Origin: Mycoplasmatota bacterium
Lineage (GTDB): Bacteria > Bacillota_I > Bacilli_A > RF39 > UBA660
DNA: 40,488 nt
Assembly (NCBI GenBank): GCA_022771205.1
Contig: JALFCF010000005.1
Span: 154,399-194,886, forward strand
Reading direction: 5' to 3'
Numbering within the stretch: position 1 is the stretch's first letter; each line of letters begins with the position of its first letter. The position numbers and the translations under genes were made by a program. Positions 8,910-17,260 of this stretch are shown here, in pieces. The notes below the pieces were generated by a model that saw only the letters and a program-made list of their open reading frames with translations, ran no database searches and was not told the origin of the DNA.

Positions 8910-8924
8910 CTCTCTGTTTTTTTA
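8897..8924 (+). terminator. Terminator overlapping the ung stop codon
   Basis: GAGAGTT (8897-8903) / AACTCTC (8908-8914), loop GAAT, then a T-rich tract. The stem includes the last codons of ung. Confidence 0.85.
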
Positions 8925-8990
8925 TTAAACTTAAAAAGTTATAATCTTTTTCTAAAGTATTATTGTTTTGTTTTCTTTTAATAGTTTGTT

Positions 8991-8999
8991 TGATATAAT
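8991..8999 (+). promoter_or_regulatory. Extended -10 promoter for the lemA-like gene
   Basis: TGaTATAAT 14 bp upstream of the start codon, with no good -35 box seen. Confidence 0.55.
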
Positions 9000-9013
9000 A
9001 ATAATGAGGTGGT

Positions 9014-9550
9014 ATGATGATAGAAGTAATTTTAGGCTGTATTGTTTTAGTCGCTTTAATTGCTATTGTTTTTATTTTATATCATAATAAATTTAGGATT
9101 TCTATTGTAAAAATGGAAGAAGCAGAAAATAATATAGATTTATTTTTACAAAGAAAATTAGATTTATTAAAAAGAGCAAAACAAGTAATTATAAAAGAGC
9201 TAAAACTAGAAGATTTTTTAGAGCAATTAGATAGTGATAGAATAAATGATTTGAATCACTTTGAGTTAAATGATTTACTAAAAAAAAGTTATAATGAATT
9301 ATTTAAAATATTAGATGATAATGAAAAACTATTTAAGAGTGAGTCATTAACCCATATTATCGAAGATTTAAATACCAATGAAATTGATTTAGTTGCTGCA
9401 ATCAAATTTTATAATGATACAGTTGTCACTTTTAATCAACTTATTGTCACTTTTCCATCTAATATTATTCGATTGTTCTTTGGATATAGGAAAAAGGAAT
9501 TTTATAATCACGAAAAAAGAGAAATTTATGAGATTTTGAAAGATAATTAG
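9014..9550 (+). CDS. LemA family protein
   Basis: 178 aa with one N-terminal membrane helix (about residues 3-22) and a helical domain. LemA landmarks are the segment NNIDLFLQRKLDLLKRAKQVI (usually a VDVQLQRRxDLIPNLV-like run) and the C-terminal YNDTVVTFNQLIVTFPSNIIRLFFGYRKKEFY. The short N-terminus and external helical bundle are typical of the family, whose biochemical role is poorly defined. The start is either of two adjacent ATGs (9014 or 9017) after GAGGTGG. Its own promoter precedes it and pta follows after 14 bp. Confidence 0.85.
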   Translation: MMIEVILGCIVLVALIAIVFILYHNKFRISIVKMEEAENNIDLFLQRKLDLLKRAKQVIIKELKLEDFLEQLDSDRINDLNHFELNDLLKKSYNELFKILDDNEKLFKSESLTHIIEDLNTNEIDLVAAIKFYNDTVVTFNQLIVTFPSNIIRLFFGYRKKEFYNHEKREIYEILKDN

Positions 9551-9564
9551 AAAGAAGGGTAAAT

Positions 9565-10560
9565 ATGTCATTTATTGATACTATAAAGACACGTGCTAAA
9601 TCCAATAAAAAAACTATTGTTTTGCCAGAAACAATGGATCGTCGTATTATGGAAGCTACAGAAAAAATTCTAAAAGAAGATTTAGCAAATATTATATTAA
9701 TTGGTAAAGAAGAAGAAATAGAAGAAAAAGCTAAAGGATTTGATATTAATAAGGCTACAATTATTAATCCGTTCACTTCACCATTAACAGATGAGTTAAT
9801 AGAAAAATTAGTAGAAATTAGACAAAATAAAGGATTAACTCATGAAGAGGCTAAAAAACTATTATTAGAAGATTATATGTATTATGCTTGCATGTTAGTA
9901 AAAACAGGTAGAGCAGATGGAGTTGTTAGTGGAGCATGCCATTCTACAGCAAATACGCTAAGACCAGCATTACAAATAATTAAAACAAAACCTGGTACTA
10001 TGCTAGTATCCGCATTTTTCTTAATGGTTGTTCCAAACTGTAATTATGGTGAACAAGGAACATTTATATTTGCAGATAGTGGATTAGAACAAAATCCAAC
10101 TTCTGAAAGATTAGCTGCAATTGCAGCATCTAGTGCTGAAACTTTTCAGTTATTAGTAGAAAAAGAACCTGCGGTAGCAATGTTATCACATTCTACTATG
10201 GGAAGTGCATCTCATCCTGATGTTGATAAAGTAGTAGAAGCCGTAAAAATTGCTAAAGAAAAATACCCTCAATATAAAATTGATGGAGAACTACAGCTAG
10301 ATGCTGCTATAGTTCCAGAAGTAGCTGCTTCTAAAGCTCCAGATAGTCCAGTAGCTGGCCGTGCAAATGTTCTAGTATTTCCTGATTTAGATGCCGGAAA
10401 TATTGGTTATAAACTAGTACAAAGGTTAGCAAAAGCAGAAGCTTATGGACCAGTTACTCAAGGAATAGCTGCTCCAGTTAATGATTTATCTCGTGGTTGT
10501 TCAGCTGACGACATCGTTGGTGTTGTAGCGATAACTGCTGTTCAAGCACAAAATAAATAA
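9565..10560 (+). CDS. pta: Phosphate acetyltransferase
   Basis: 331 aa, the length of the short PTA/PTB-domain enzyme of Firmicutes. It interconverts acetyl-CoA plus phosphate with acetyl phosphate plus CoA. Visible conserved stretches are TIVLPETMDRRI near the start, RADGVVSGACHSTANTLRPALQ, NPTSERLAAIA and the C-terminal ANVLVFPDLDAGNIGYKLVQR and PVNDLSRGC. RBS AGAAGGG precedes the ATG. The acetate kinase partner is not adjacent. Fermentative acetate production is the usual role. Confidence 0.96.
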   Translation: MSFIDTIKTRAKSNKKTIVLPETMDRRIMEATEKILKEDLANIILIGKEEEIEEKAKGFDINKATIINPFTSPLTDELIEKLVEIRQNKGLTHEEAKKLLLEDYMYYACMLVKTGRADGVVSGACHSTANTLRPALQIIKTKPGTMLVSAFFLMVVPNCNYGEQGTFIFADSGLEQNPTSERLAAIAASSAETFQLLVEKEPAVAMLSHSTMGSASHPDVDKVVEAVKIAKEKYPQYKIDGELQLDAAIVPEVAASKAPDSPVAGRANVLVFPDLDAGNIGYKLVQRLAKAEAYGPVTQGIAAPVNDLSRGCSADDIVGVVAITAVQAQNK

Positions 10561-10590
10561 AAAGAGAAATGATTTCATTTCTCTTTTTAT
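10561..10590. terminator. Bidirectional terminator between convergent pta and the 590-aa gene
   Basis: Perfect inverted repeat AAAGAGAAATGA (10561-10572) / TCATTTCTCTTT (10575-10586). The plus strand continues into T-rich sequence, and the minus strand into a shorter T tract within pta's end. Confidence 0.85.
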
Positions 10591-12359
10591 TTTTTACAAT
10601 AAACTTTTATTTTTTCACGACTCATCTGAATTTCTTTATCAGTCATAACACCTTGAAATCTGCTTGATTGTTTTGAATGAATTGGTAAATCTTGAATAAT
10701 CTGATCTTTTTTAAGTCTATATGTAGTATCCGGATGTATGTTTCCGCTGATAAATCCTAATTTTATTCTTGATTCATTTATTTCATCATCAGTCATAATA
10801 CCATCGAATCTGCTTTTCTCTTTAGAATGAATTGGTAAATCTTGAATAATTTGATCTTTTGTTAAATGATAGTAAGAAGAACTATCTTTATCAGTTTTAT
10901 TTTCCAACATCTTGACATCAGAAGTACCAATAAGTTTCGAAAAATCCAATGGTTTATTTTGTGTTTTATGTGAAGAGCCAGCTGATTTATCTTCTAATAA
11001 TTTAGTGTTATCTGTTTTAGAAAAGTCAAATACTTTCTTTTGGTTATGAGTTGCTTTTTTTGACTTTCTTTTCTTGCGGAATAATGATCTCTCATTATTT
11101 GTCATACAAAATGTAGTAGAATCCATTCCTTGCATGCCAGCCATTTTTAAAATTCCTTGTTGTAATGAAGATTTAAGTTCTGGATAGTTTCTAACAACAT
11201 CTTGAAAAGTTTTTGATAAAACTTTTTCTAAATCTTTATGTTTAATAGTAATGTTAGCATTATTTCTTTTTCTAGATAAAAGCTTTTTCTTATTATAGTT
11301 GATAGTAACGTCATTAAAATGAAAGTTATTATCTTTAATACCTTTTAATATTTCTGCTTTTACTTGAGCAAACATAAAATTCAAAAACTTTTTCTTTTTT
11401 AAATCACTTGGTTTAAGATTATAATAGTCTTTTAGTTGTTTACAATCAAGCTTTGATAAATAATCTAACTGTTTATAAACAACATTAGAGCTTGCCAAAT
11501 AAATAAGATTTACATCTTCTCCATCTTCATCTACTAAAGCTAACCTAGGTTGATTAACAACCTTTTTCTTAAAAGCTTTAGATAAAATCAAATGACTGAA
11601 TTCTTCATTACTTTTATTGAGATTCATCGCAATAGATTCATAACCAATCCAACCATCAACAATACCACTAAAAATTGGAGGATGGTAAATGTGTTCTTTT
11701 AAATCCTTATCTTCCCTTACGATTTCTTGTAAAATCTGATAATATTCAAGAAGATGCTTAGAATCAGAACAAACAGTAAAAGGTTTATCATTTTTAAAAT
11801 TAGTTTTTATTTCAAATAAATAAGGTAAATTCTTTTCTTCGCATTTATCTAAAAATTTATTAGCAAATTTATGAAGATATTCCAAATCTACATTGACATA
11901 TAAAAAATGTTCTACATTAAAAGGAGTATGTTTAGTTTCATTATCTTGTTCATGAATTTCAACAGAATTAACACGTTGGGAATCGCTTGAAGTATCAAAA
12001 AACTTACATAAATATTGTGTTTTGCGCTTATTAGGAAATGCCGCAACAGCCTCTTTCCAAGTAGAAACATCTTTTTTATCTTTAAAATATTGTTGTAAAG
12101 AGTATAAAGGACTTGTATTAGGAATATGTGAAGTTACTAAATGCTTTTTCCAATAATTAAAAATTCTAGCATAGAATGCTTCAAACTCATCTGGAGAATA
12201 AACACTACTACCAGTTGCATAAACATTATCCATATTTCCTTTATACTTAGAATCCAAAAAATTGTGATTGGCATAAGCTTCAATCAACTTATCAAAGTTC
12301 GCTTCATCAAGAATTGGATTTTGAATTTTTTTGTAAAAGTCTTCTAAATTAGTTGTCAT
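10587..12359 (-). CDS. Unknown 590-aa protein with duplicated C-terminal motifs; shares a domain with the protein at 38575-39696
   Basis: No family recognised with confidence. There is no signal peptide or membrane helix. Residues about 148-240 (HFLYVNVDLEYL, then EEKNLPYLFEIK and SGIVDGWIGY) align clearly with residues 174-272 of the 373-aa cassette protein at 38575-39696. The C-terminal third is low-complexity and holds two near-identical units exactly 50 residues apart: KDQIIQDLPIHSK at 501-513 and 551-563, each followed by SRF.G.MTD.EI. DFSK...LE.K is also repeated (about 445-456 and 472-486). Such repeats suggest docking motifs or substrate segments. Extended resemblance to the HopA1-like effector family is a weak hypothesis. 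RBS AGGGGG precedes the ATG. Confidence 0.8.
   Translation of the reverse strand: MTTNLEDFYKKIQNPILDEANFDKLIEAYANHNFLDSKYKGNMDNVYATGSSVYSPDEFEAFYARIFNYWKKHLVTSHIPNTSPLYSLQQYFKDKKDVSTWKEAVAAFPNKRKTQYLCKFFDTSSDSQRVNSVEIHEQDNETKHTPFNVEHFLYVNVDLEYLHKFANKFLDKCEEKNLPYLFEIKTNFKNDKPFTVCSDSKHLLEYYQILQEIVREDKDLKEHIYHPPIFSGIVDGWIGYESIAMNLNKSNEEFSHLILSKAFKKKVVNQPRLALVDEDGEDVNLIYLASSNVVYKQLDYLSKLDCKQLKDYYNLKPSDLKKKKFLNFMFAQVKAEILKGIKDNNFHFNDVTINYNKKKLLSRKRNNANITIKHKDLEKVLSKTFQDVVRNYPELKSSLQQGILKMAGMQGMDSTTFCMTNNERSLFRKKRKSKKATHNQKKVFDFSKTDNTKLLEDKSAGSSHKTQNKPLDFSKLIGTSDVKMLENKTDKDSSSYYHLTKDQIIQDLPIHSKEKSRFDGIMTDDEINESRIKLGFISGNIHPDTTYRLKKDQIIQDLPIHSKQSSRFQGVMTDKEIQMSREKIKVYCKK
10605..10859 (-). repeat. 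150-bp-period direct repeat inside the 590-aa gene
   Basis: The DNA encoding the KDQIIQDLPIHSK units is duplicated. About 32 bp around 10679-10710 recur around 10829-10860 with one mismatch. The wider units (10605-10709 and 10755-10859) are related at the protein level, so the duplication is older than its conserved core suggests. Confidence 0.85.
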
Positions 12360-12386
12360 AAAAATCCCCCTATAAATAACGCGTAT

Positions 12387-12415
12387 ATACTACCATAAAA
12401 AAAAGAAAATGTCAA
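12387..12415 (-). promoter_or_regulatory. Promoter for the 590-aa gene
   Basis: Minus strand: TTGACA (12415-12410), 17-bp spacer, TAGTAT (12392-12387). It lies 28 bp from the start codon. Confidence 0.6.
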
Positions 12416-12417
12416 TT

Positions 12418-14391
12418 TTATGTAGGTTGTACATTTTCTACTTTAGAATCAAAAACGTTTTGATTGGAATCACTTGGTTCCGTTCCTTTAATAAAATACA
12501 TCATCTTTTTTTTCTTATCTGTATCTGTTGCTAAACGCCCAGAAATAGGTTCTACTAGTACTGCAGAAACATTTTTTGGCATATCATACCATTCATCACC
12601 AGGAGTAATATTTCTTTCATAATATTCAATTGATTTATACCATATATCTTGGGCATATTTATATTCACTAGTTTGTAAAGTTTGGTTATCATCATATCCA
12701 ACCCAAACGGCACAAACAATATTGTTATTAAATCCAATATTCCAATTGTCGGTTTCAGTGGTTCCACTTTTTAATGCGTATTTATGTGTGAGTTTTGGAG
12801 CAAGTCCAATAGCAGTAGGATAATTATAATCAATATAATCACTATCATACGTAGCAGTTAAAAGGTTATTTAAAATAAAAGTAATACTTGGATTTAATAC
12901 AGCTTCTTTAGAATTTTTTGCTTCATATAAAACAGTACCATCTGAATCTTCAACTCTTTCAATAAAATGTGGACTAACTTTATTGCCTAAATTTGCAAAA
13001 GCAGAATAACCAGCAGCCATTTCTAATATATTTATTTCGTTGGTTCCTAAAGGAAGAGACGGAACATTCTCTAGTTTGGAAGTAATACCAACACGACGAG
13101 CTACATTGATGAGTGCATCTCCACCTAAAAATAGATGAGTTTTAACAGCATAAATATTTTCAGAGTAAGCAATTGCTGTTCCCATAGATATTGGCTTGTT
13201 CCCATAAGTTTTATTATAGTTCTGAGGAGTATAATCTTCTTGGTCGTTGAAAACAAAAGTTGTTTCTTCACTAGTGAATGAAGAACTAGCTGTAAAACCG
13301 TTTTCTAGAGCGGCATAATATAAATAGGGCTTCATAGTAGAGCCGACTTGTCTTAAAGAGTCAGTAGCTCTATTAAAAGAAGATTCATTATAATCTTTAC
13401 CGCCAATCAAAGCTAAAACTCCACCAGTATCAGGATTCATTAGCACCACAGATGTTTGTATTTTAGAATCATCAGGAATAGATTCTTGAATATTTTCTTC
13501 AACTTTTTTTTGCAAATCTAAATCTAAATTAGTATAGATTTTTAAACCACTAGTATCAGAATAAGATTTAGGTATACTATCTATAGATTCTAACTCATCC
13601 ATAACAGCATCATGATAATACATGACAGTGGTAAGATCATCTCTTTCTTTTTCTCCTAAAAATTTCAATTCCTCATTATATGCTTTGTCCTTTTCTGATT
13701 CTGTAATAATATCATTTTCTACTAGTAATTTTAAAATGAGGAGTTGTCTTTCCTTCGCAGCATCAAAATCAACTAAAGGAGAGAAGTTAGAAGGTGATTT
13801 AGGTATACCAGTTAACATTGTTGCTTCAGCTAAGCTTAAATCTTTTGCACTTTTTCCAAAATAATAATTACTAGCGTTTTCAATTCCATACATGCCATGA
13901 CCATAGTTAATTGTATTAAGGTATCCTTCTAATATTTCATCTTTTGAATAAGTAGATTCAATTTTTATGGTATACCACATTTCATCCCATTTTCTTTTCC
14001 AAGTTTTATCAAAAGATAAAAATAAATTTTTTGCATATTGTTGAGTGATAGTAGAAGCACCCTGTCTTGTGGCACCACTAGTTAAGTTGATATAAAAGGC
14101 TTTTAAGATTCTTAAAAAGTCAAAACCATGGTGTTTATAAAAATTTTTATCTTCGGTATATATAGTAGCATCTACTACATAAGAAGAAATGACATCAAGA
14201 GATACCCATTCTTTTTCGTCGTTACCTTGAAAAAAAACTTTCTCATTATTATCATATAAAAAAACACTATTAGCAGTATTTATCACAACTTTAGGTGAAA
14301 AATGGACATATATTTTAATTCCTAAATAACAAAGAATACCAGCAATGAAAAATACTATTAATACTTTCCCTATTTTTTTTAAAAAGTGCAT
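12418..14391 (-). CDS. Class A penicillin-binding protein (glycosyltransferase/transpeptidase)
   Basis: 657 aa. One N-terminal membrane helix (about 7-27) anchors the protein. The GT51 glycosyltransferase domain follows, with the catalytic TEDKNFYKHHGFD and GASTITQQYAKNLFLS motifs. The transpeptidase domain has the serine motif STMK, SEN as the SxN motif, and KSGTT in place of the usual KTGTT. It polymerises and cross-links peptidoglycan outside the membrane, as PBP1a/PBP1b-type enzymes do. RBS GAAAGG lies upstream of the ATG. It is transcribed toward the 590-aa gene, which has its own promoter 3 bp inside its 3' flank. Confidence 0.94.
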   Translation of the reverse strand: MHFLKKIGKVLIVFFIAGILCYLGIKIYVHFSPKVVINTANSVFLYDNNEKVFFQGNDEKEWVSLDVISSYVVDATIYTEDKNFYKHHGFDFLRILKAFYINLTSGATRQGASTITQQYAKNLFLSFDKTWKRKWDEMWYTIKIESTYSKDEILEGYLNTINYGHGMYGIENASNYYFGKSAKDLSLAEATMLTGIPKSPSNFSPLVDFDAAKERQLLILKLLVENDIITESEKDKAYNEELKFLGEKERDDLTTVMYYHDAVMDELESIDSIPKSYSDTSGLKIYTNLDLDLQKKVEENIQESIPDDSKIQTSVVLMNPDTGGVLALIGGKDYNESSFNRATDSLRQVGSTMKPYLYYAALENGFTASSSFTSEETTFVFNDQEDYTPQNYNKTYGNKPISMGTAIAYSENIYAVKTHLFLGGDALINVARRVGITSKLENVPSLPLGTNEINILEMAAGYSAFANLGNKVSPHFIERVEDSDGTVLYEAKNSKEAVLNPSITFILNNLLTATYDSDYIDYNYPTAIGLAPKLTHKYALKSGTTETDNWNIGFNNNIVCAVWVGYDDNQTLQTSEYKYAQDIWYKSIEYYERNITPGDEWYDMPKNVSAVLVEPISGRLATDTDKKKKMMYFIKGTEPSDSNQNVFDSKVENVQPT

Positions 14392-14416
14392 GGAATCATT
14401 CCTTTCTTTTACTAGT

Positions 14417-14445
14417 ATTTAACATAAAAAATAAAAGTATGTAAA
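14417..14445 (-). promoter_or_regulatory. Candidate promoter for the penicillin-binding protein gene
   Basis: Minus strand TTTACA (14445-14440), 17-bp spacer, TTAAAT (14422-14417). A fair match only. Confidence 0.4.
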
Positions 14446-14503
14446 AAAGCAAAAAAATATCAATTTTCAAATTCTAAAAATAATAGGAAAATAAGTACTT
14501 TTA

Positions 14504-14512
14504 TGTTATAAT
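14504..14512 (+). promoter_or_regulatory. Extended -10 promoter for ywiB-argS
   Basis: TGtTATAAT ends 29 bp before the ywiB start. It is divergent from the penicillin-binding protein promoter. Confidence 0.6.
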
Positions 14513-14541
14513 CTAAACTAGAAATTGAAAGGGATGAAATT

Positions 14542-14898
14542 ATGTCAAAGATTAACATAAAAGTAACTTTAACAACGCCATTAAAAACCATTGATAATAC
14601 ATATAAAGCAATATTTCATCCTGAATTACAACAAATAGTATATTTAGAAGATGATAAAACTAAAACCACTATTGAGTTAAAAAATGTAAAACTCCGACGT
14701 GAGAATAAAGAATTGCAGATAGAATATCCATTTGAGAGGCAGAATGTTACTCAAGGGATAATAAAAGTGAAAGAATTAAATAAAAAGTTATTAGTTAATA
14801 TAAAAACAATCGAAGTAATACAAAAGAATAAAAATATAGAGATAGAATATAAATTAGAAGATGAAAAGTATAAATATAAATTAGAGGTGATAGAATGA
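14542..14898 (+). CDS. ywiB: DUF1934 family protein (YwiB-like)
   Basis: 118 aa, soluble and beta-rich with alternating charged and hydrophobic residues. It resembles YwiB (DUF1934), a calycin-like small barrel of unknown role. Sequence landmarks are few, so most of the support is positional: the gene lies directly before argS, overlapping it by 4 bp (ATGA), as in Bacillus where ywiB-argS-rpoE is conserved. RBS AAAGGGATG precedes the ATG. TGA is the stop codon, showing the standard code. Confidence 0.75.
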   Translation: MSKINIKVTLTTPLKTIDNTYKAIFHPELQQIVYLEDDKTKTTIELKNVKLRRENKELQIEYPFERQNVTQGIIKVKELNKKLLVNIKTIEVIQKNKNIEIEYKLEDEKYKYKLEVIE

Positions 14899-16643
14899 GT
14901 ATAATAAAAAAATTAAATGAAGATATAGAAAAATTAGTAGAAAAAGCAGGGTATAAAGTAGAAAATCTAATCTTACAGCCATCTGGTAGAAGAGATTTGG
15001 GAGAATTTCAGTTAAATGATGCTATGACATTAGCCAAAACTTATCACAAGGCTCCAAGAATCATAGCAGAAGATATTTTAAAAGTTTTAGAACAGGATGG
15101 TAGATTTACCAATCTAAATATTGCAGGACCCGGATTTATCAACATAACTTTAACAGACAAATATTTAGGTGAATTATTAACAAAAATATATGAAGATAAG
15201 AACTTAAATATTGATAAAAGACCAAAAAAGAAAATAGTTTTAGACTATGGTGGAGCTAATGTTGCCAAAGCATTACACGTAGGTCATCTAAGAAGTGCAA
15301 ATATTGGCGAAGCACTAAAACGATTAGCTATCCTAATTGGTTATGAAGTAGTAGGAGATGCTCATCTAGGAGATTATGGTAGGCCATTAGGATTAGTTGT
15401 TTTAGAAATAAAAAAGAGATATCCTAATCTTCCTTATTTTGATGAATCATACACAGGAGATTTTAGTGAAATAGATCTTCCTGTTACGAATAGCGATTTA
15501 GAAGAAATTTATCCATATGCTTCTAATAAATCAAAAGAAGATGAAGAATATCTAGAGGAAGCAAGAGCTATTACATTTAAAATCCAAAACCACGAAAGAG
15601 GATACTATAACTTGTGGAAAAAAGTAGTAGAAATTTCAAAACAAGACATTAAACAAGTTTATGATATGTTAAATGTAAATTTTGAATTATGGTTAGGTGA
15701 AAGTGATGCGGCTGAATATTTACAGGAATTAGATGAGATATATGAAAAAAGTAACGTCTTAACAGAGAGCGAAGGAGCGCAAATCATTGAAGTAAAAGAA
15801 GAAACTGACACATCTCCAATGCCACCACTTTTATATAAACGTTCCAATGGAACAGTTTCTTATGAAACTACAGATTTAGCAACCATACTTCAACGTCAAA
15901 AAGAAATAAATCCTGACGAAATATGGTATTGTGTGGATGCAAGGCAAAGTTTACATTTTGATCAAGTATTCCGTGCTGCTAGAAAAGTAAAATTAGTAGA
16001 AGATAGAGTTGGATTAGAACATATTGGTTTTGGTACCATGAATGGTAAAGATGGCAAACCATTCAAAACTAGAGATGGTGGAGTAATGAGTTTAAAAGGA
16101 TTAATTAATCTAGTAGAACAAGAGACGAAAAAAAGAATTAATCCAGATACATTTGAAGAAGAAGAAAAAGAAGAAATTGCAAAAACAGTTGCTATAGCAG
16201 CTTTAAAATATGCTGATTTGTTACCATTTAGAGGAACAGATTATATTTTTGAACCAGAAAAGTTTGCAGATTTAGAAGGAAAAACAGGACCATATCTTTT
16301 ATATTCTACAATTCGTATGAAGTCATTATTAACAAAAGGCTCAAATTTAGAATTAGGTAAAATAACTAAATTTAAAACAGAAACAGAAAAAGATATAGCT
16401 TTAACTATATTAAGATTACCAATTGTATTAAATAAATCACTAGACTCTAGAAGTTTAAATGATATAACAGAATATATTTATAAACTAACTTCTTTATATA
16501 ACAAATTCTATGCTGAAAACAAAATTTTAACAGAAGAAGATAAAGAACTTCAAAAATCTTGGTTAACTTTAACAAAAATTGTTTATGATATAAACATGAC
16601 TTTATTAGACGTTTTAGCAATCAAAGTTCCAGAAAAAATGTAA
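14895..16643 (+). CDS. argS: Arginyl-tRNA synthetase
   Basis: 582-aa class I synthetase. An N-terminal Add1-type domain covers about residues 1-110. The HIGH signature reads HVGH within GGANVAKALHVGHLRSANIG, and the KMSKS region is replaced by KPFKTRDGG, a substitution normal for many ArgRS. A C-terminal DALR-type anticodon-binding domain ends LLDVLAIKVPEKM. It charges tRNA-Arg in the cytosol. It overlaps ywiB by 4 bp. Confidence 0.97.
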   Translation: MSIIKKLNEDIEKLVEKAGYKVENLILQPSGRRDLGEFQLNDAMTLAKTYHKAPRIIAEDILKVLEQDGRFTNLNIAGPGFINITLTDKYLGELLTKIYEDKNLNIDKRPKKKIVLDYGGANVAKALHVGHLRSANIGEALKRLAILIGYEVVGDAHLGDYGRPLGLVVLEIKKRYPNLPYFDESYTGDFSEIDLPVTNSDLEEIYPYASNKSKEDEEYLEEARAITFKIQNHERGYYNLWKKVVEISKQDIKQVYDMLNVNFELWLGESDAAEYLQELDEIYEKSNVLTESEGAQIIEVKEETDTSPMPPLLYKRSNGTVSYETTDLATILQRQKEINPDEIWYCVDARQSLHFDQVFRAARKVKLVEDRVGLEHIGFGTMNGKDGKPFKTRDGGVMSLKGLINLVEQETKKRINPDTFEEEEKEEIAKTVAIAALKYADLLPFRGTDYIFEPEKFADLEGKTGPYLLYSTIRMKSLLTKGSNLELGKITKFKTETEKDIALTILRLPIVLNKSLDSRSLNDITEYIYKLTSLYNKFYAENKILTEEDKELQKSWLTLTKIVYDINMTLLDVLAIKVPEKM

Positions 16644-16724
16644 AAAAAGTGTTGCATGTCTAATAGATATATGTTATAAGTTTATTGGTAATTTTTTTAC
16701 CATAACAAATTATAAATTTTAGCA

Positions 16725-16730
16725 TATAAT
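16725..16730 (+). promoter_or_regulatory. -10 element for rpoE
   Basis: TATAAT with a weak -35 (ATAACA, 16702-16707) 17 bp upstream. Between argS and this site lies an imperfect hairpin (GGTAA/TTACC, 16687-16701) that could be a weak argS terminator. Confidence 0.5.
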
Positions 16731-16753
16731 GTTTTTGAATATAGGAGGGCATT

Positions 16754-17197
16754 ATGAGTCTTAGTAAAATGAAAAAAGAAGATTTAGAATTATTATCAAA
16801 TAAGGATATTACTAATTTGATATTAGAAGAAAGTAAAAAACCAATTAATACTGCTGAATTGTTTAAAAAAATCATTTCATTATTAGAATTACCAGATAGT
16901 ATTTTTGAAACAAAAATTGGAGATTATTATACTGCGCTTTCTACAGATAAAAGATTTATTCTTTTAGATGATGGAACATGGGACTTAAGAAGTCATCACA
17001 CATCAGATAAAGTTGTTAAAGTTACAGAAGATGAAGAGGATGATGATGATTCAGAAAATGAACCAGAAAAAGAAGAGATAGACGATATTGATGAAGATAA
17101 TTATGATGATACTGATGAAGAATATGACGAAGATGCAAATGAAGAATTAAAAGATTTAGTGGTAATTGATGAAGATGAATTAGAACTAGAACAATAA
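16754..17197 (+). CDS. rpoE: RNA polymerase delta subunit
   Basis: 147 aa. An N-terminal HARE-HTH fold (about 1-90, including YTALSTDKRFILLDDGTWDLR) precedes a highly acidic Asp/Glu tail from about residue 95. This is the signature architecture of RpoE, the Firmicutes delta subunit, which stimulates RNA polymerase recycling and promoter selectivity. RBS AGGAGGGC lies before the ATG. Its position after argS matches Bacillus. Confidence 0.96.
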   Translation: MSLSKMKKEDLELLSNKDITNLILEESKKPINTAELFKKIISLLELPDSIFETKIGDYYTALSTDKRFILLDDGTWDLRSHHTSDKVVKVTEDEEDDDDSENEPEKEEIDDIDEDNYDDTDEEYDEDANEELKDLVVIDEDELELEQ

Positions 17198-17209
17198 TCT
17201 AGTTTTTTT
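17184..17209 (+). terminator. Terminator after rpoE
   Basis: AACTAGA (17184-17190) / TCTAGTT (17198-17204) with a T-run. The stem overlaps the rpoE stop codon. Confidence 0.85.
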
Positions 17210-17222
17210 CTTAATAAAATTA

Positions 17223-17231
17223 TGTTATAAT
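17223..17231 (+). promoter_or_regulatory. Extended -10 promoter for prfA-prmC
   Basis: TGtTATAAT, 30 bp before the prfA start. Confidence 0.6.
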
Positions 17232-17260
17232 ACCAGTGATTACCAAGAAAGGGTGAGAAC

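Noticed and set aside
9465-9776. Minus-strand ORF of 103 codons
   Set aside because: Antisense across the end of the lemA-like gene and start of pta, both well supported.
16030-16090. Missing KMSKS motif as a sign of a defective ArgRS
   Set aside because: Many functional ArgRS lack the canonical motif; KPFKTRDGG is a normal substitute.
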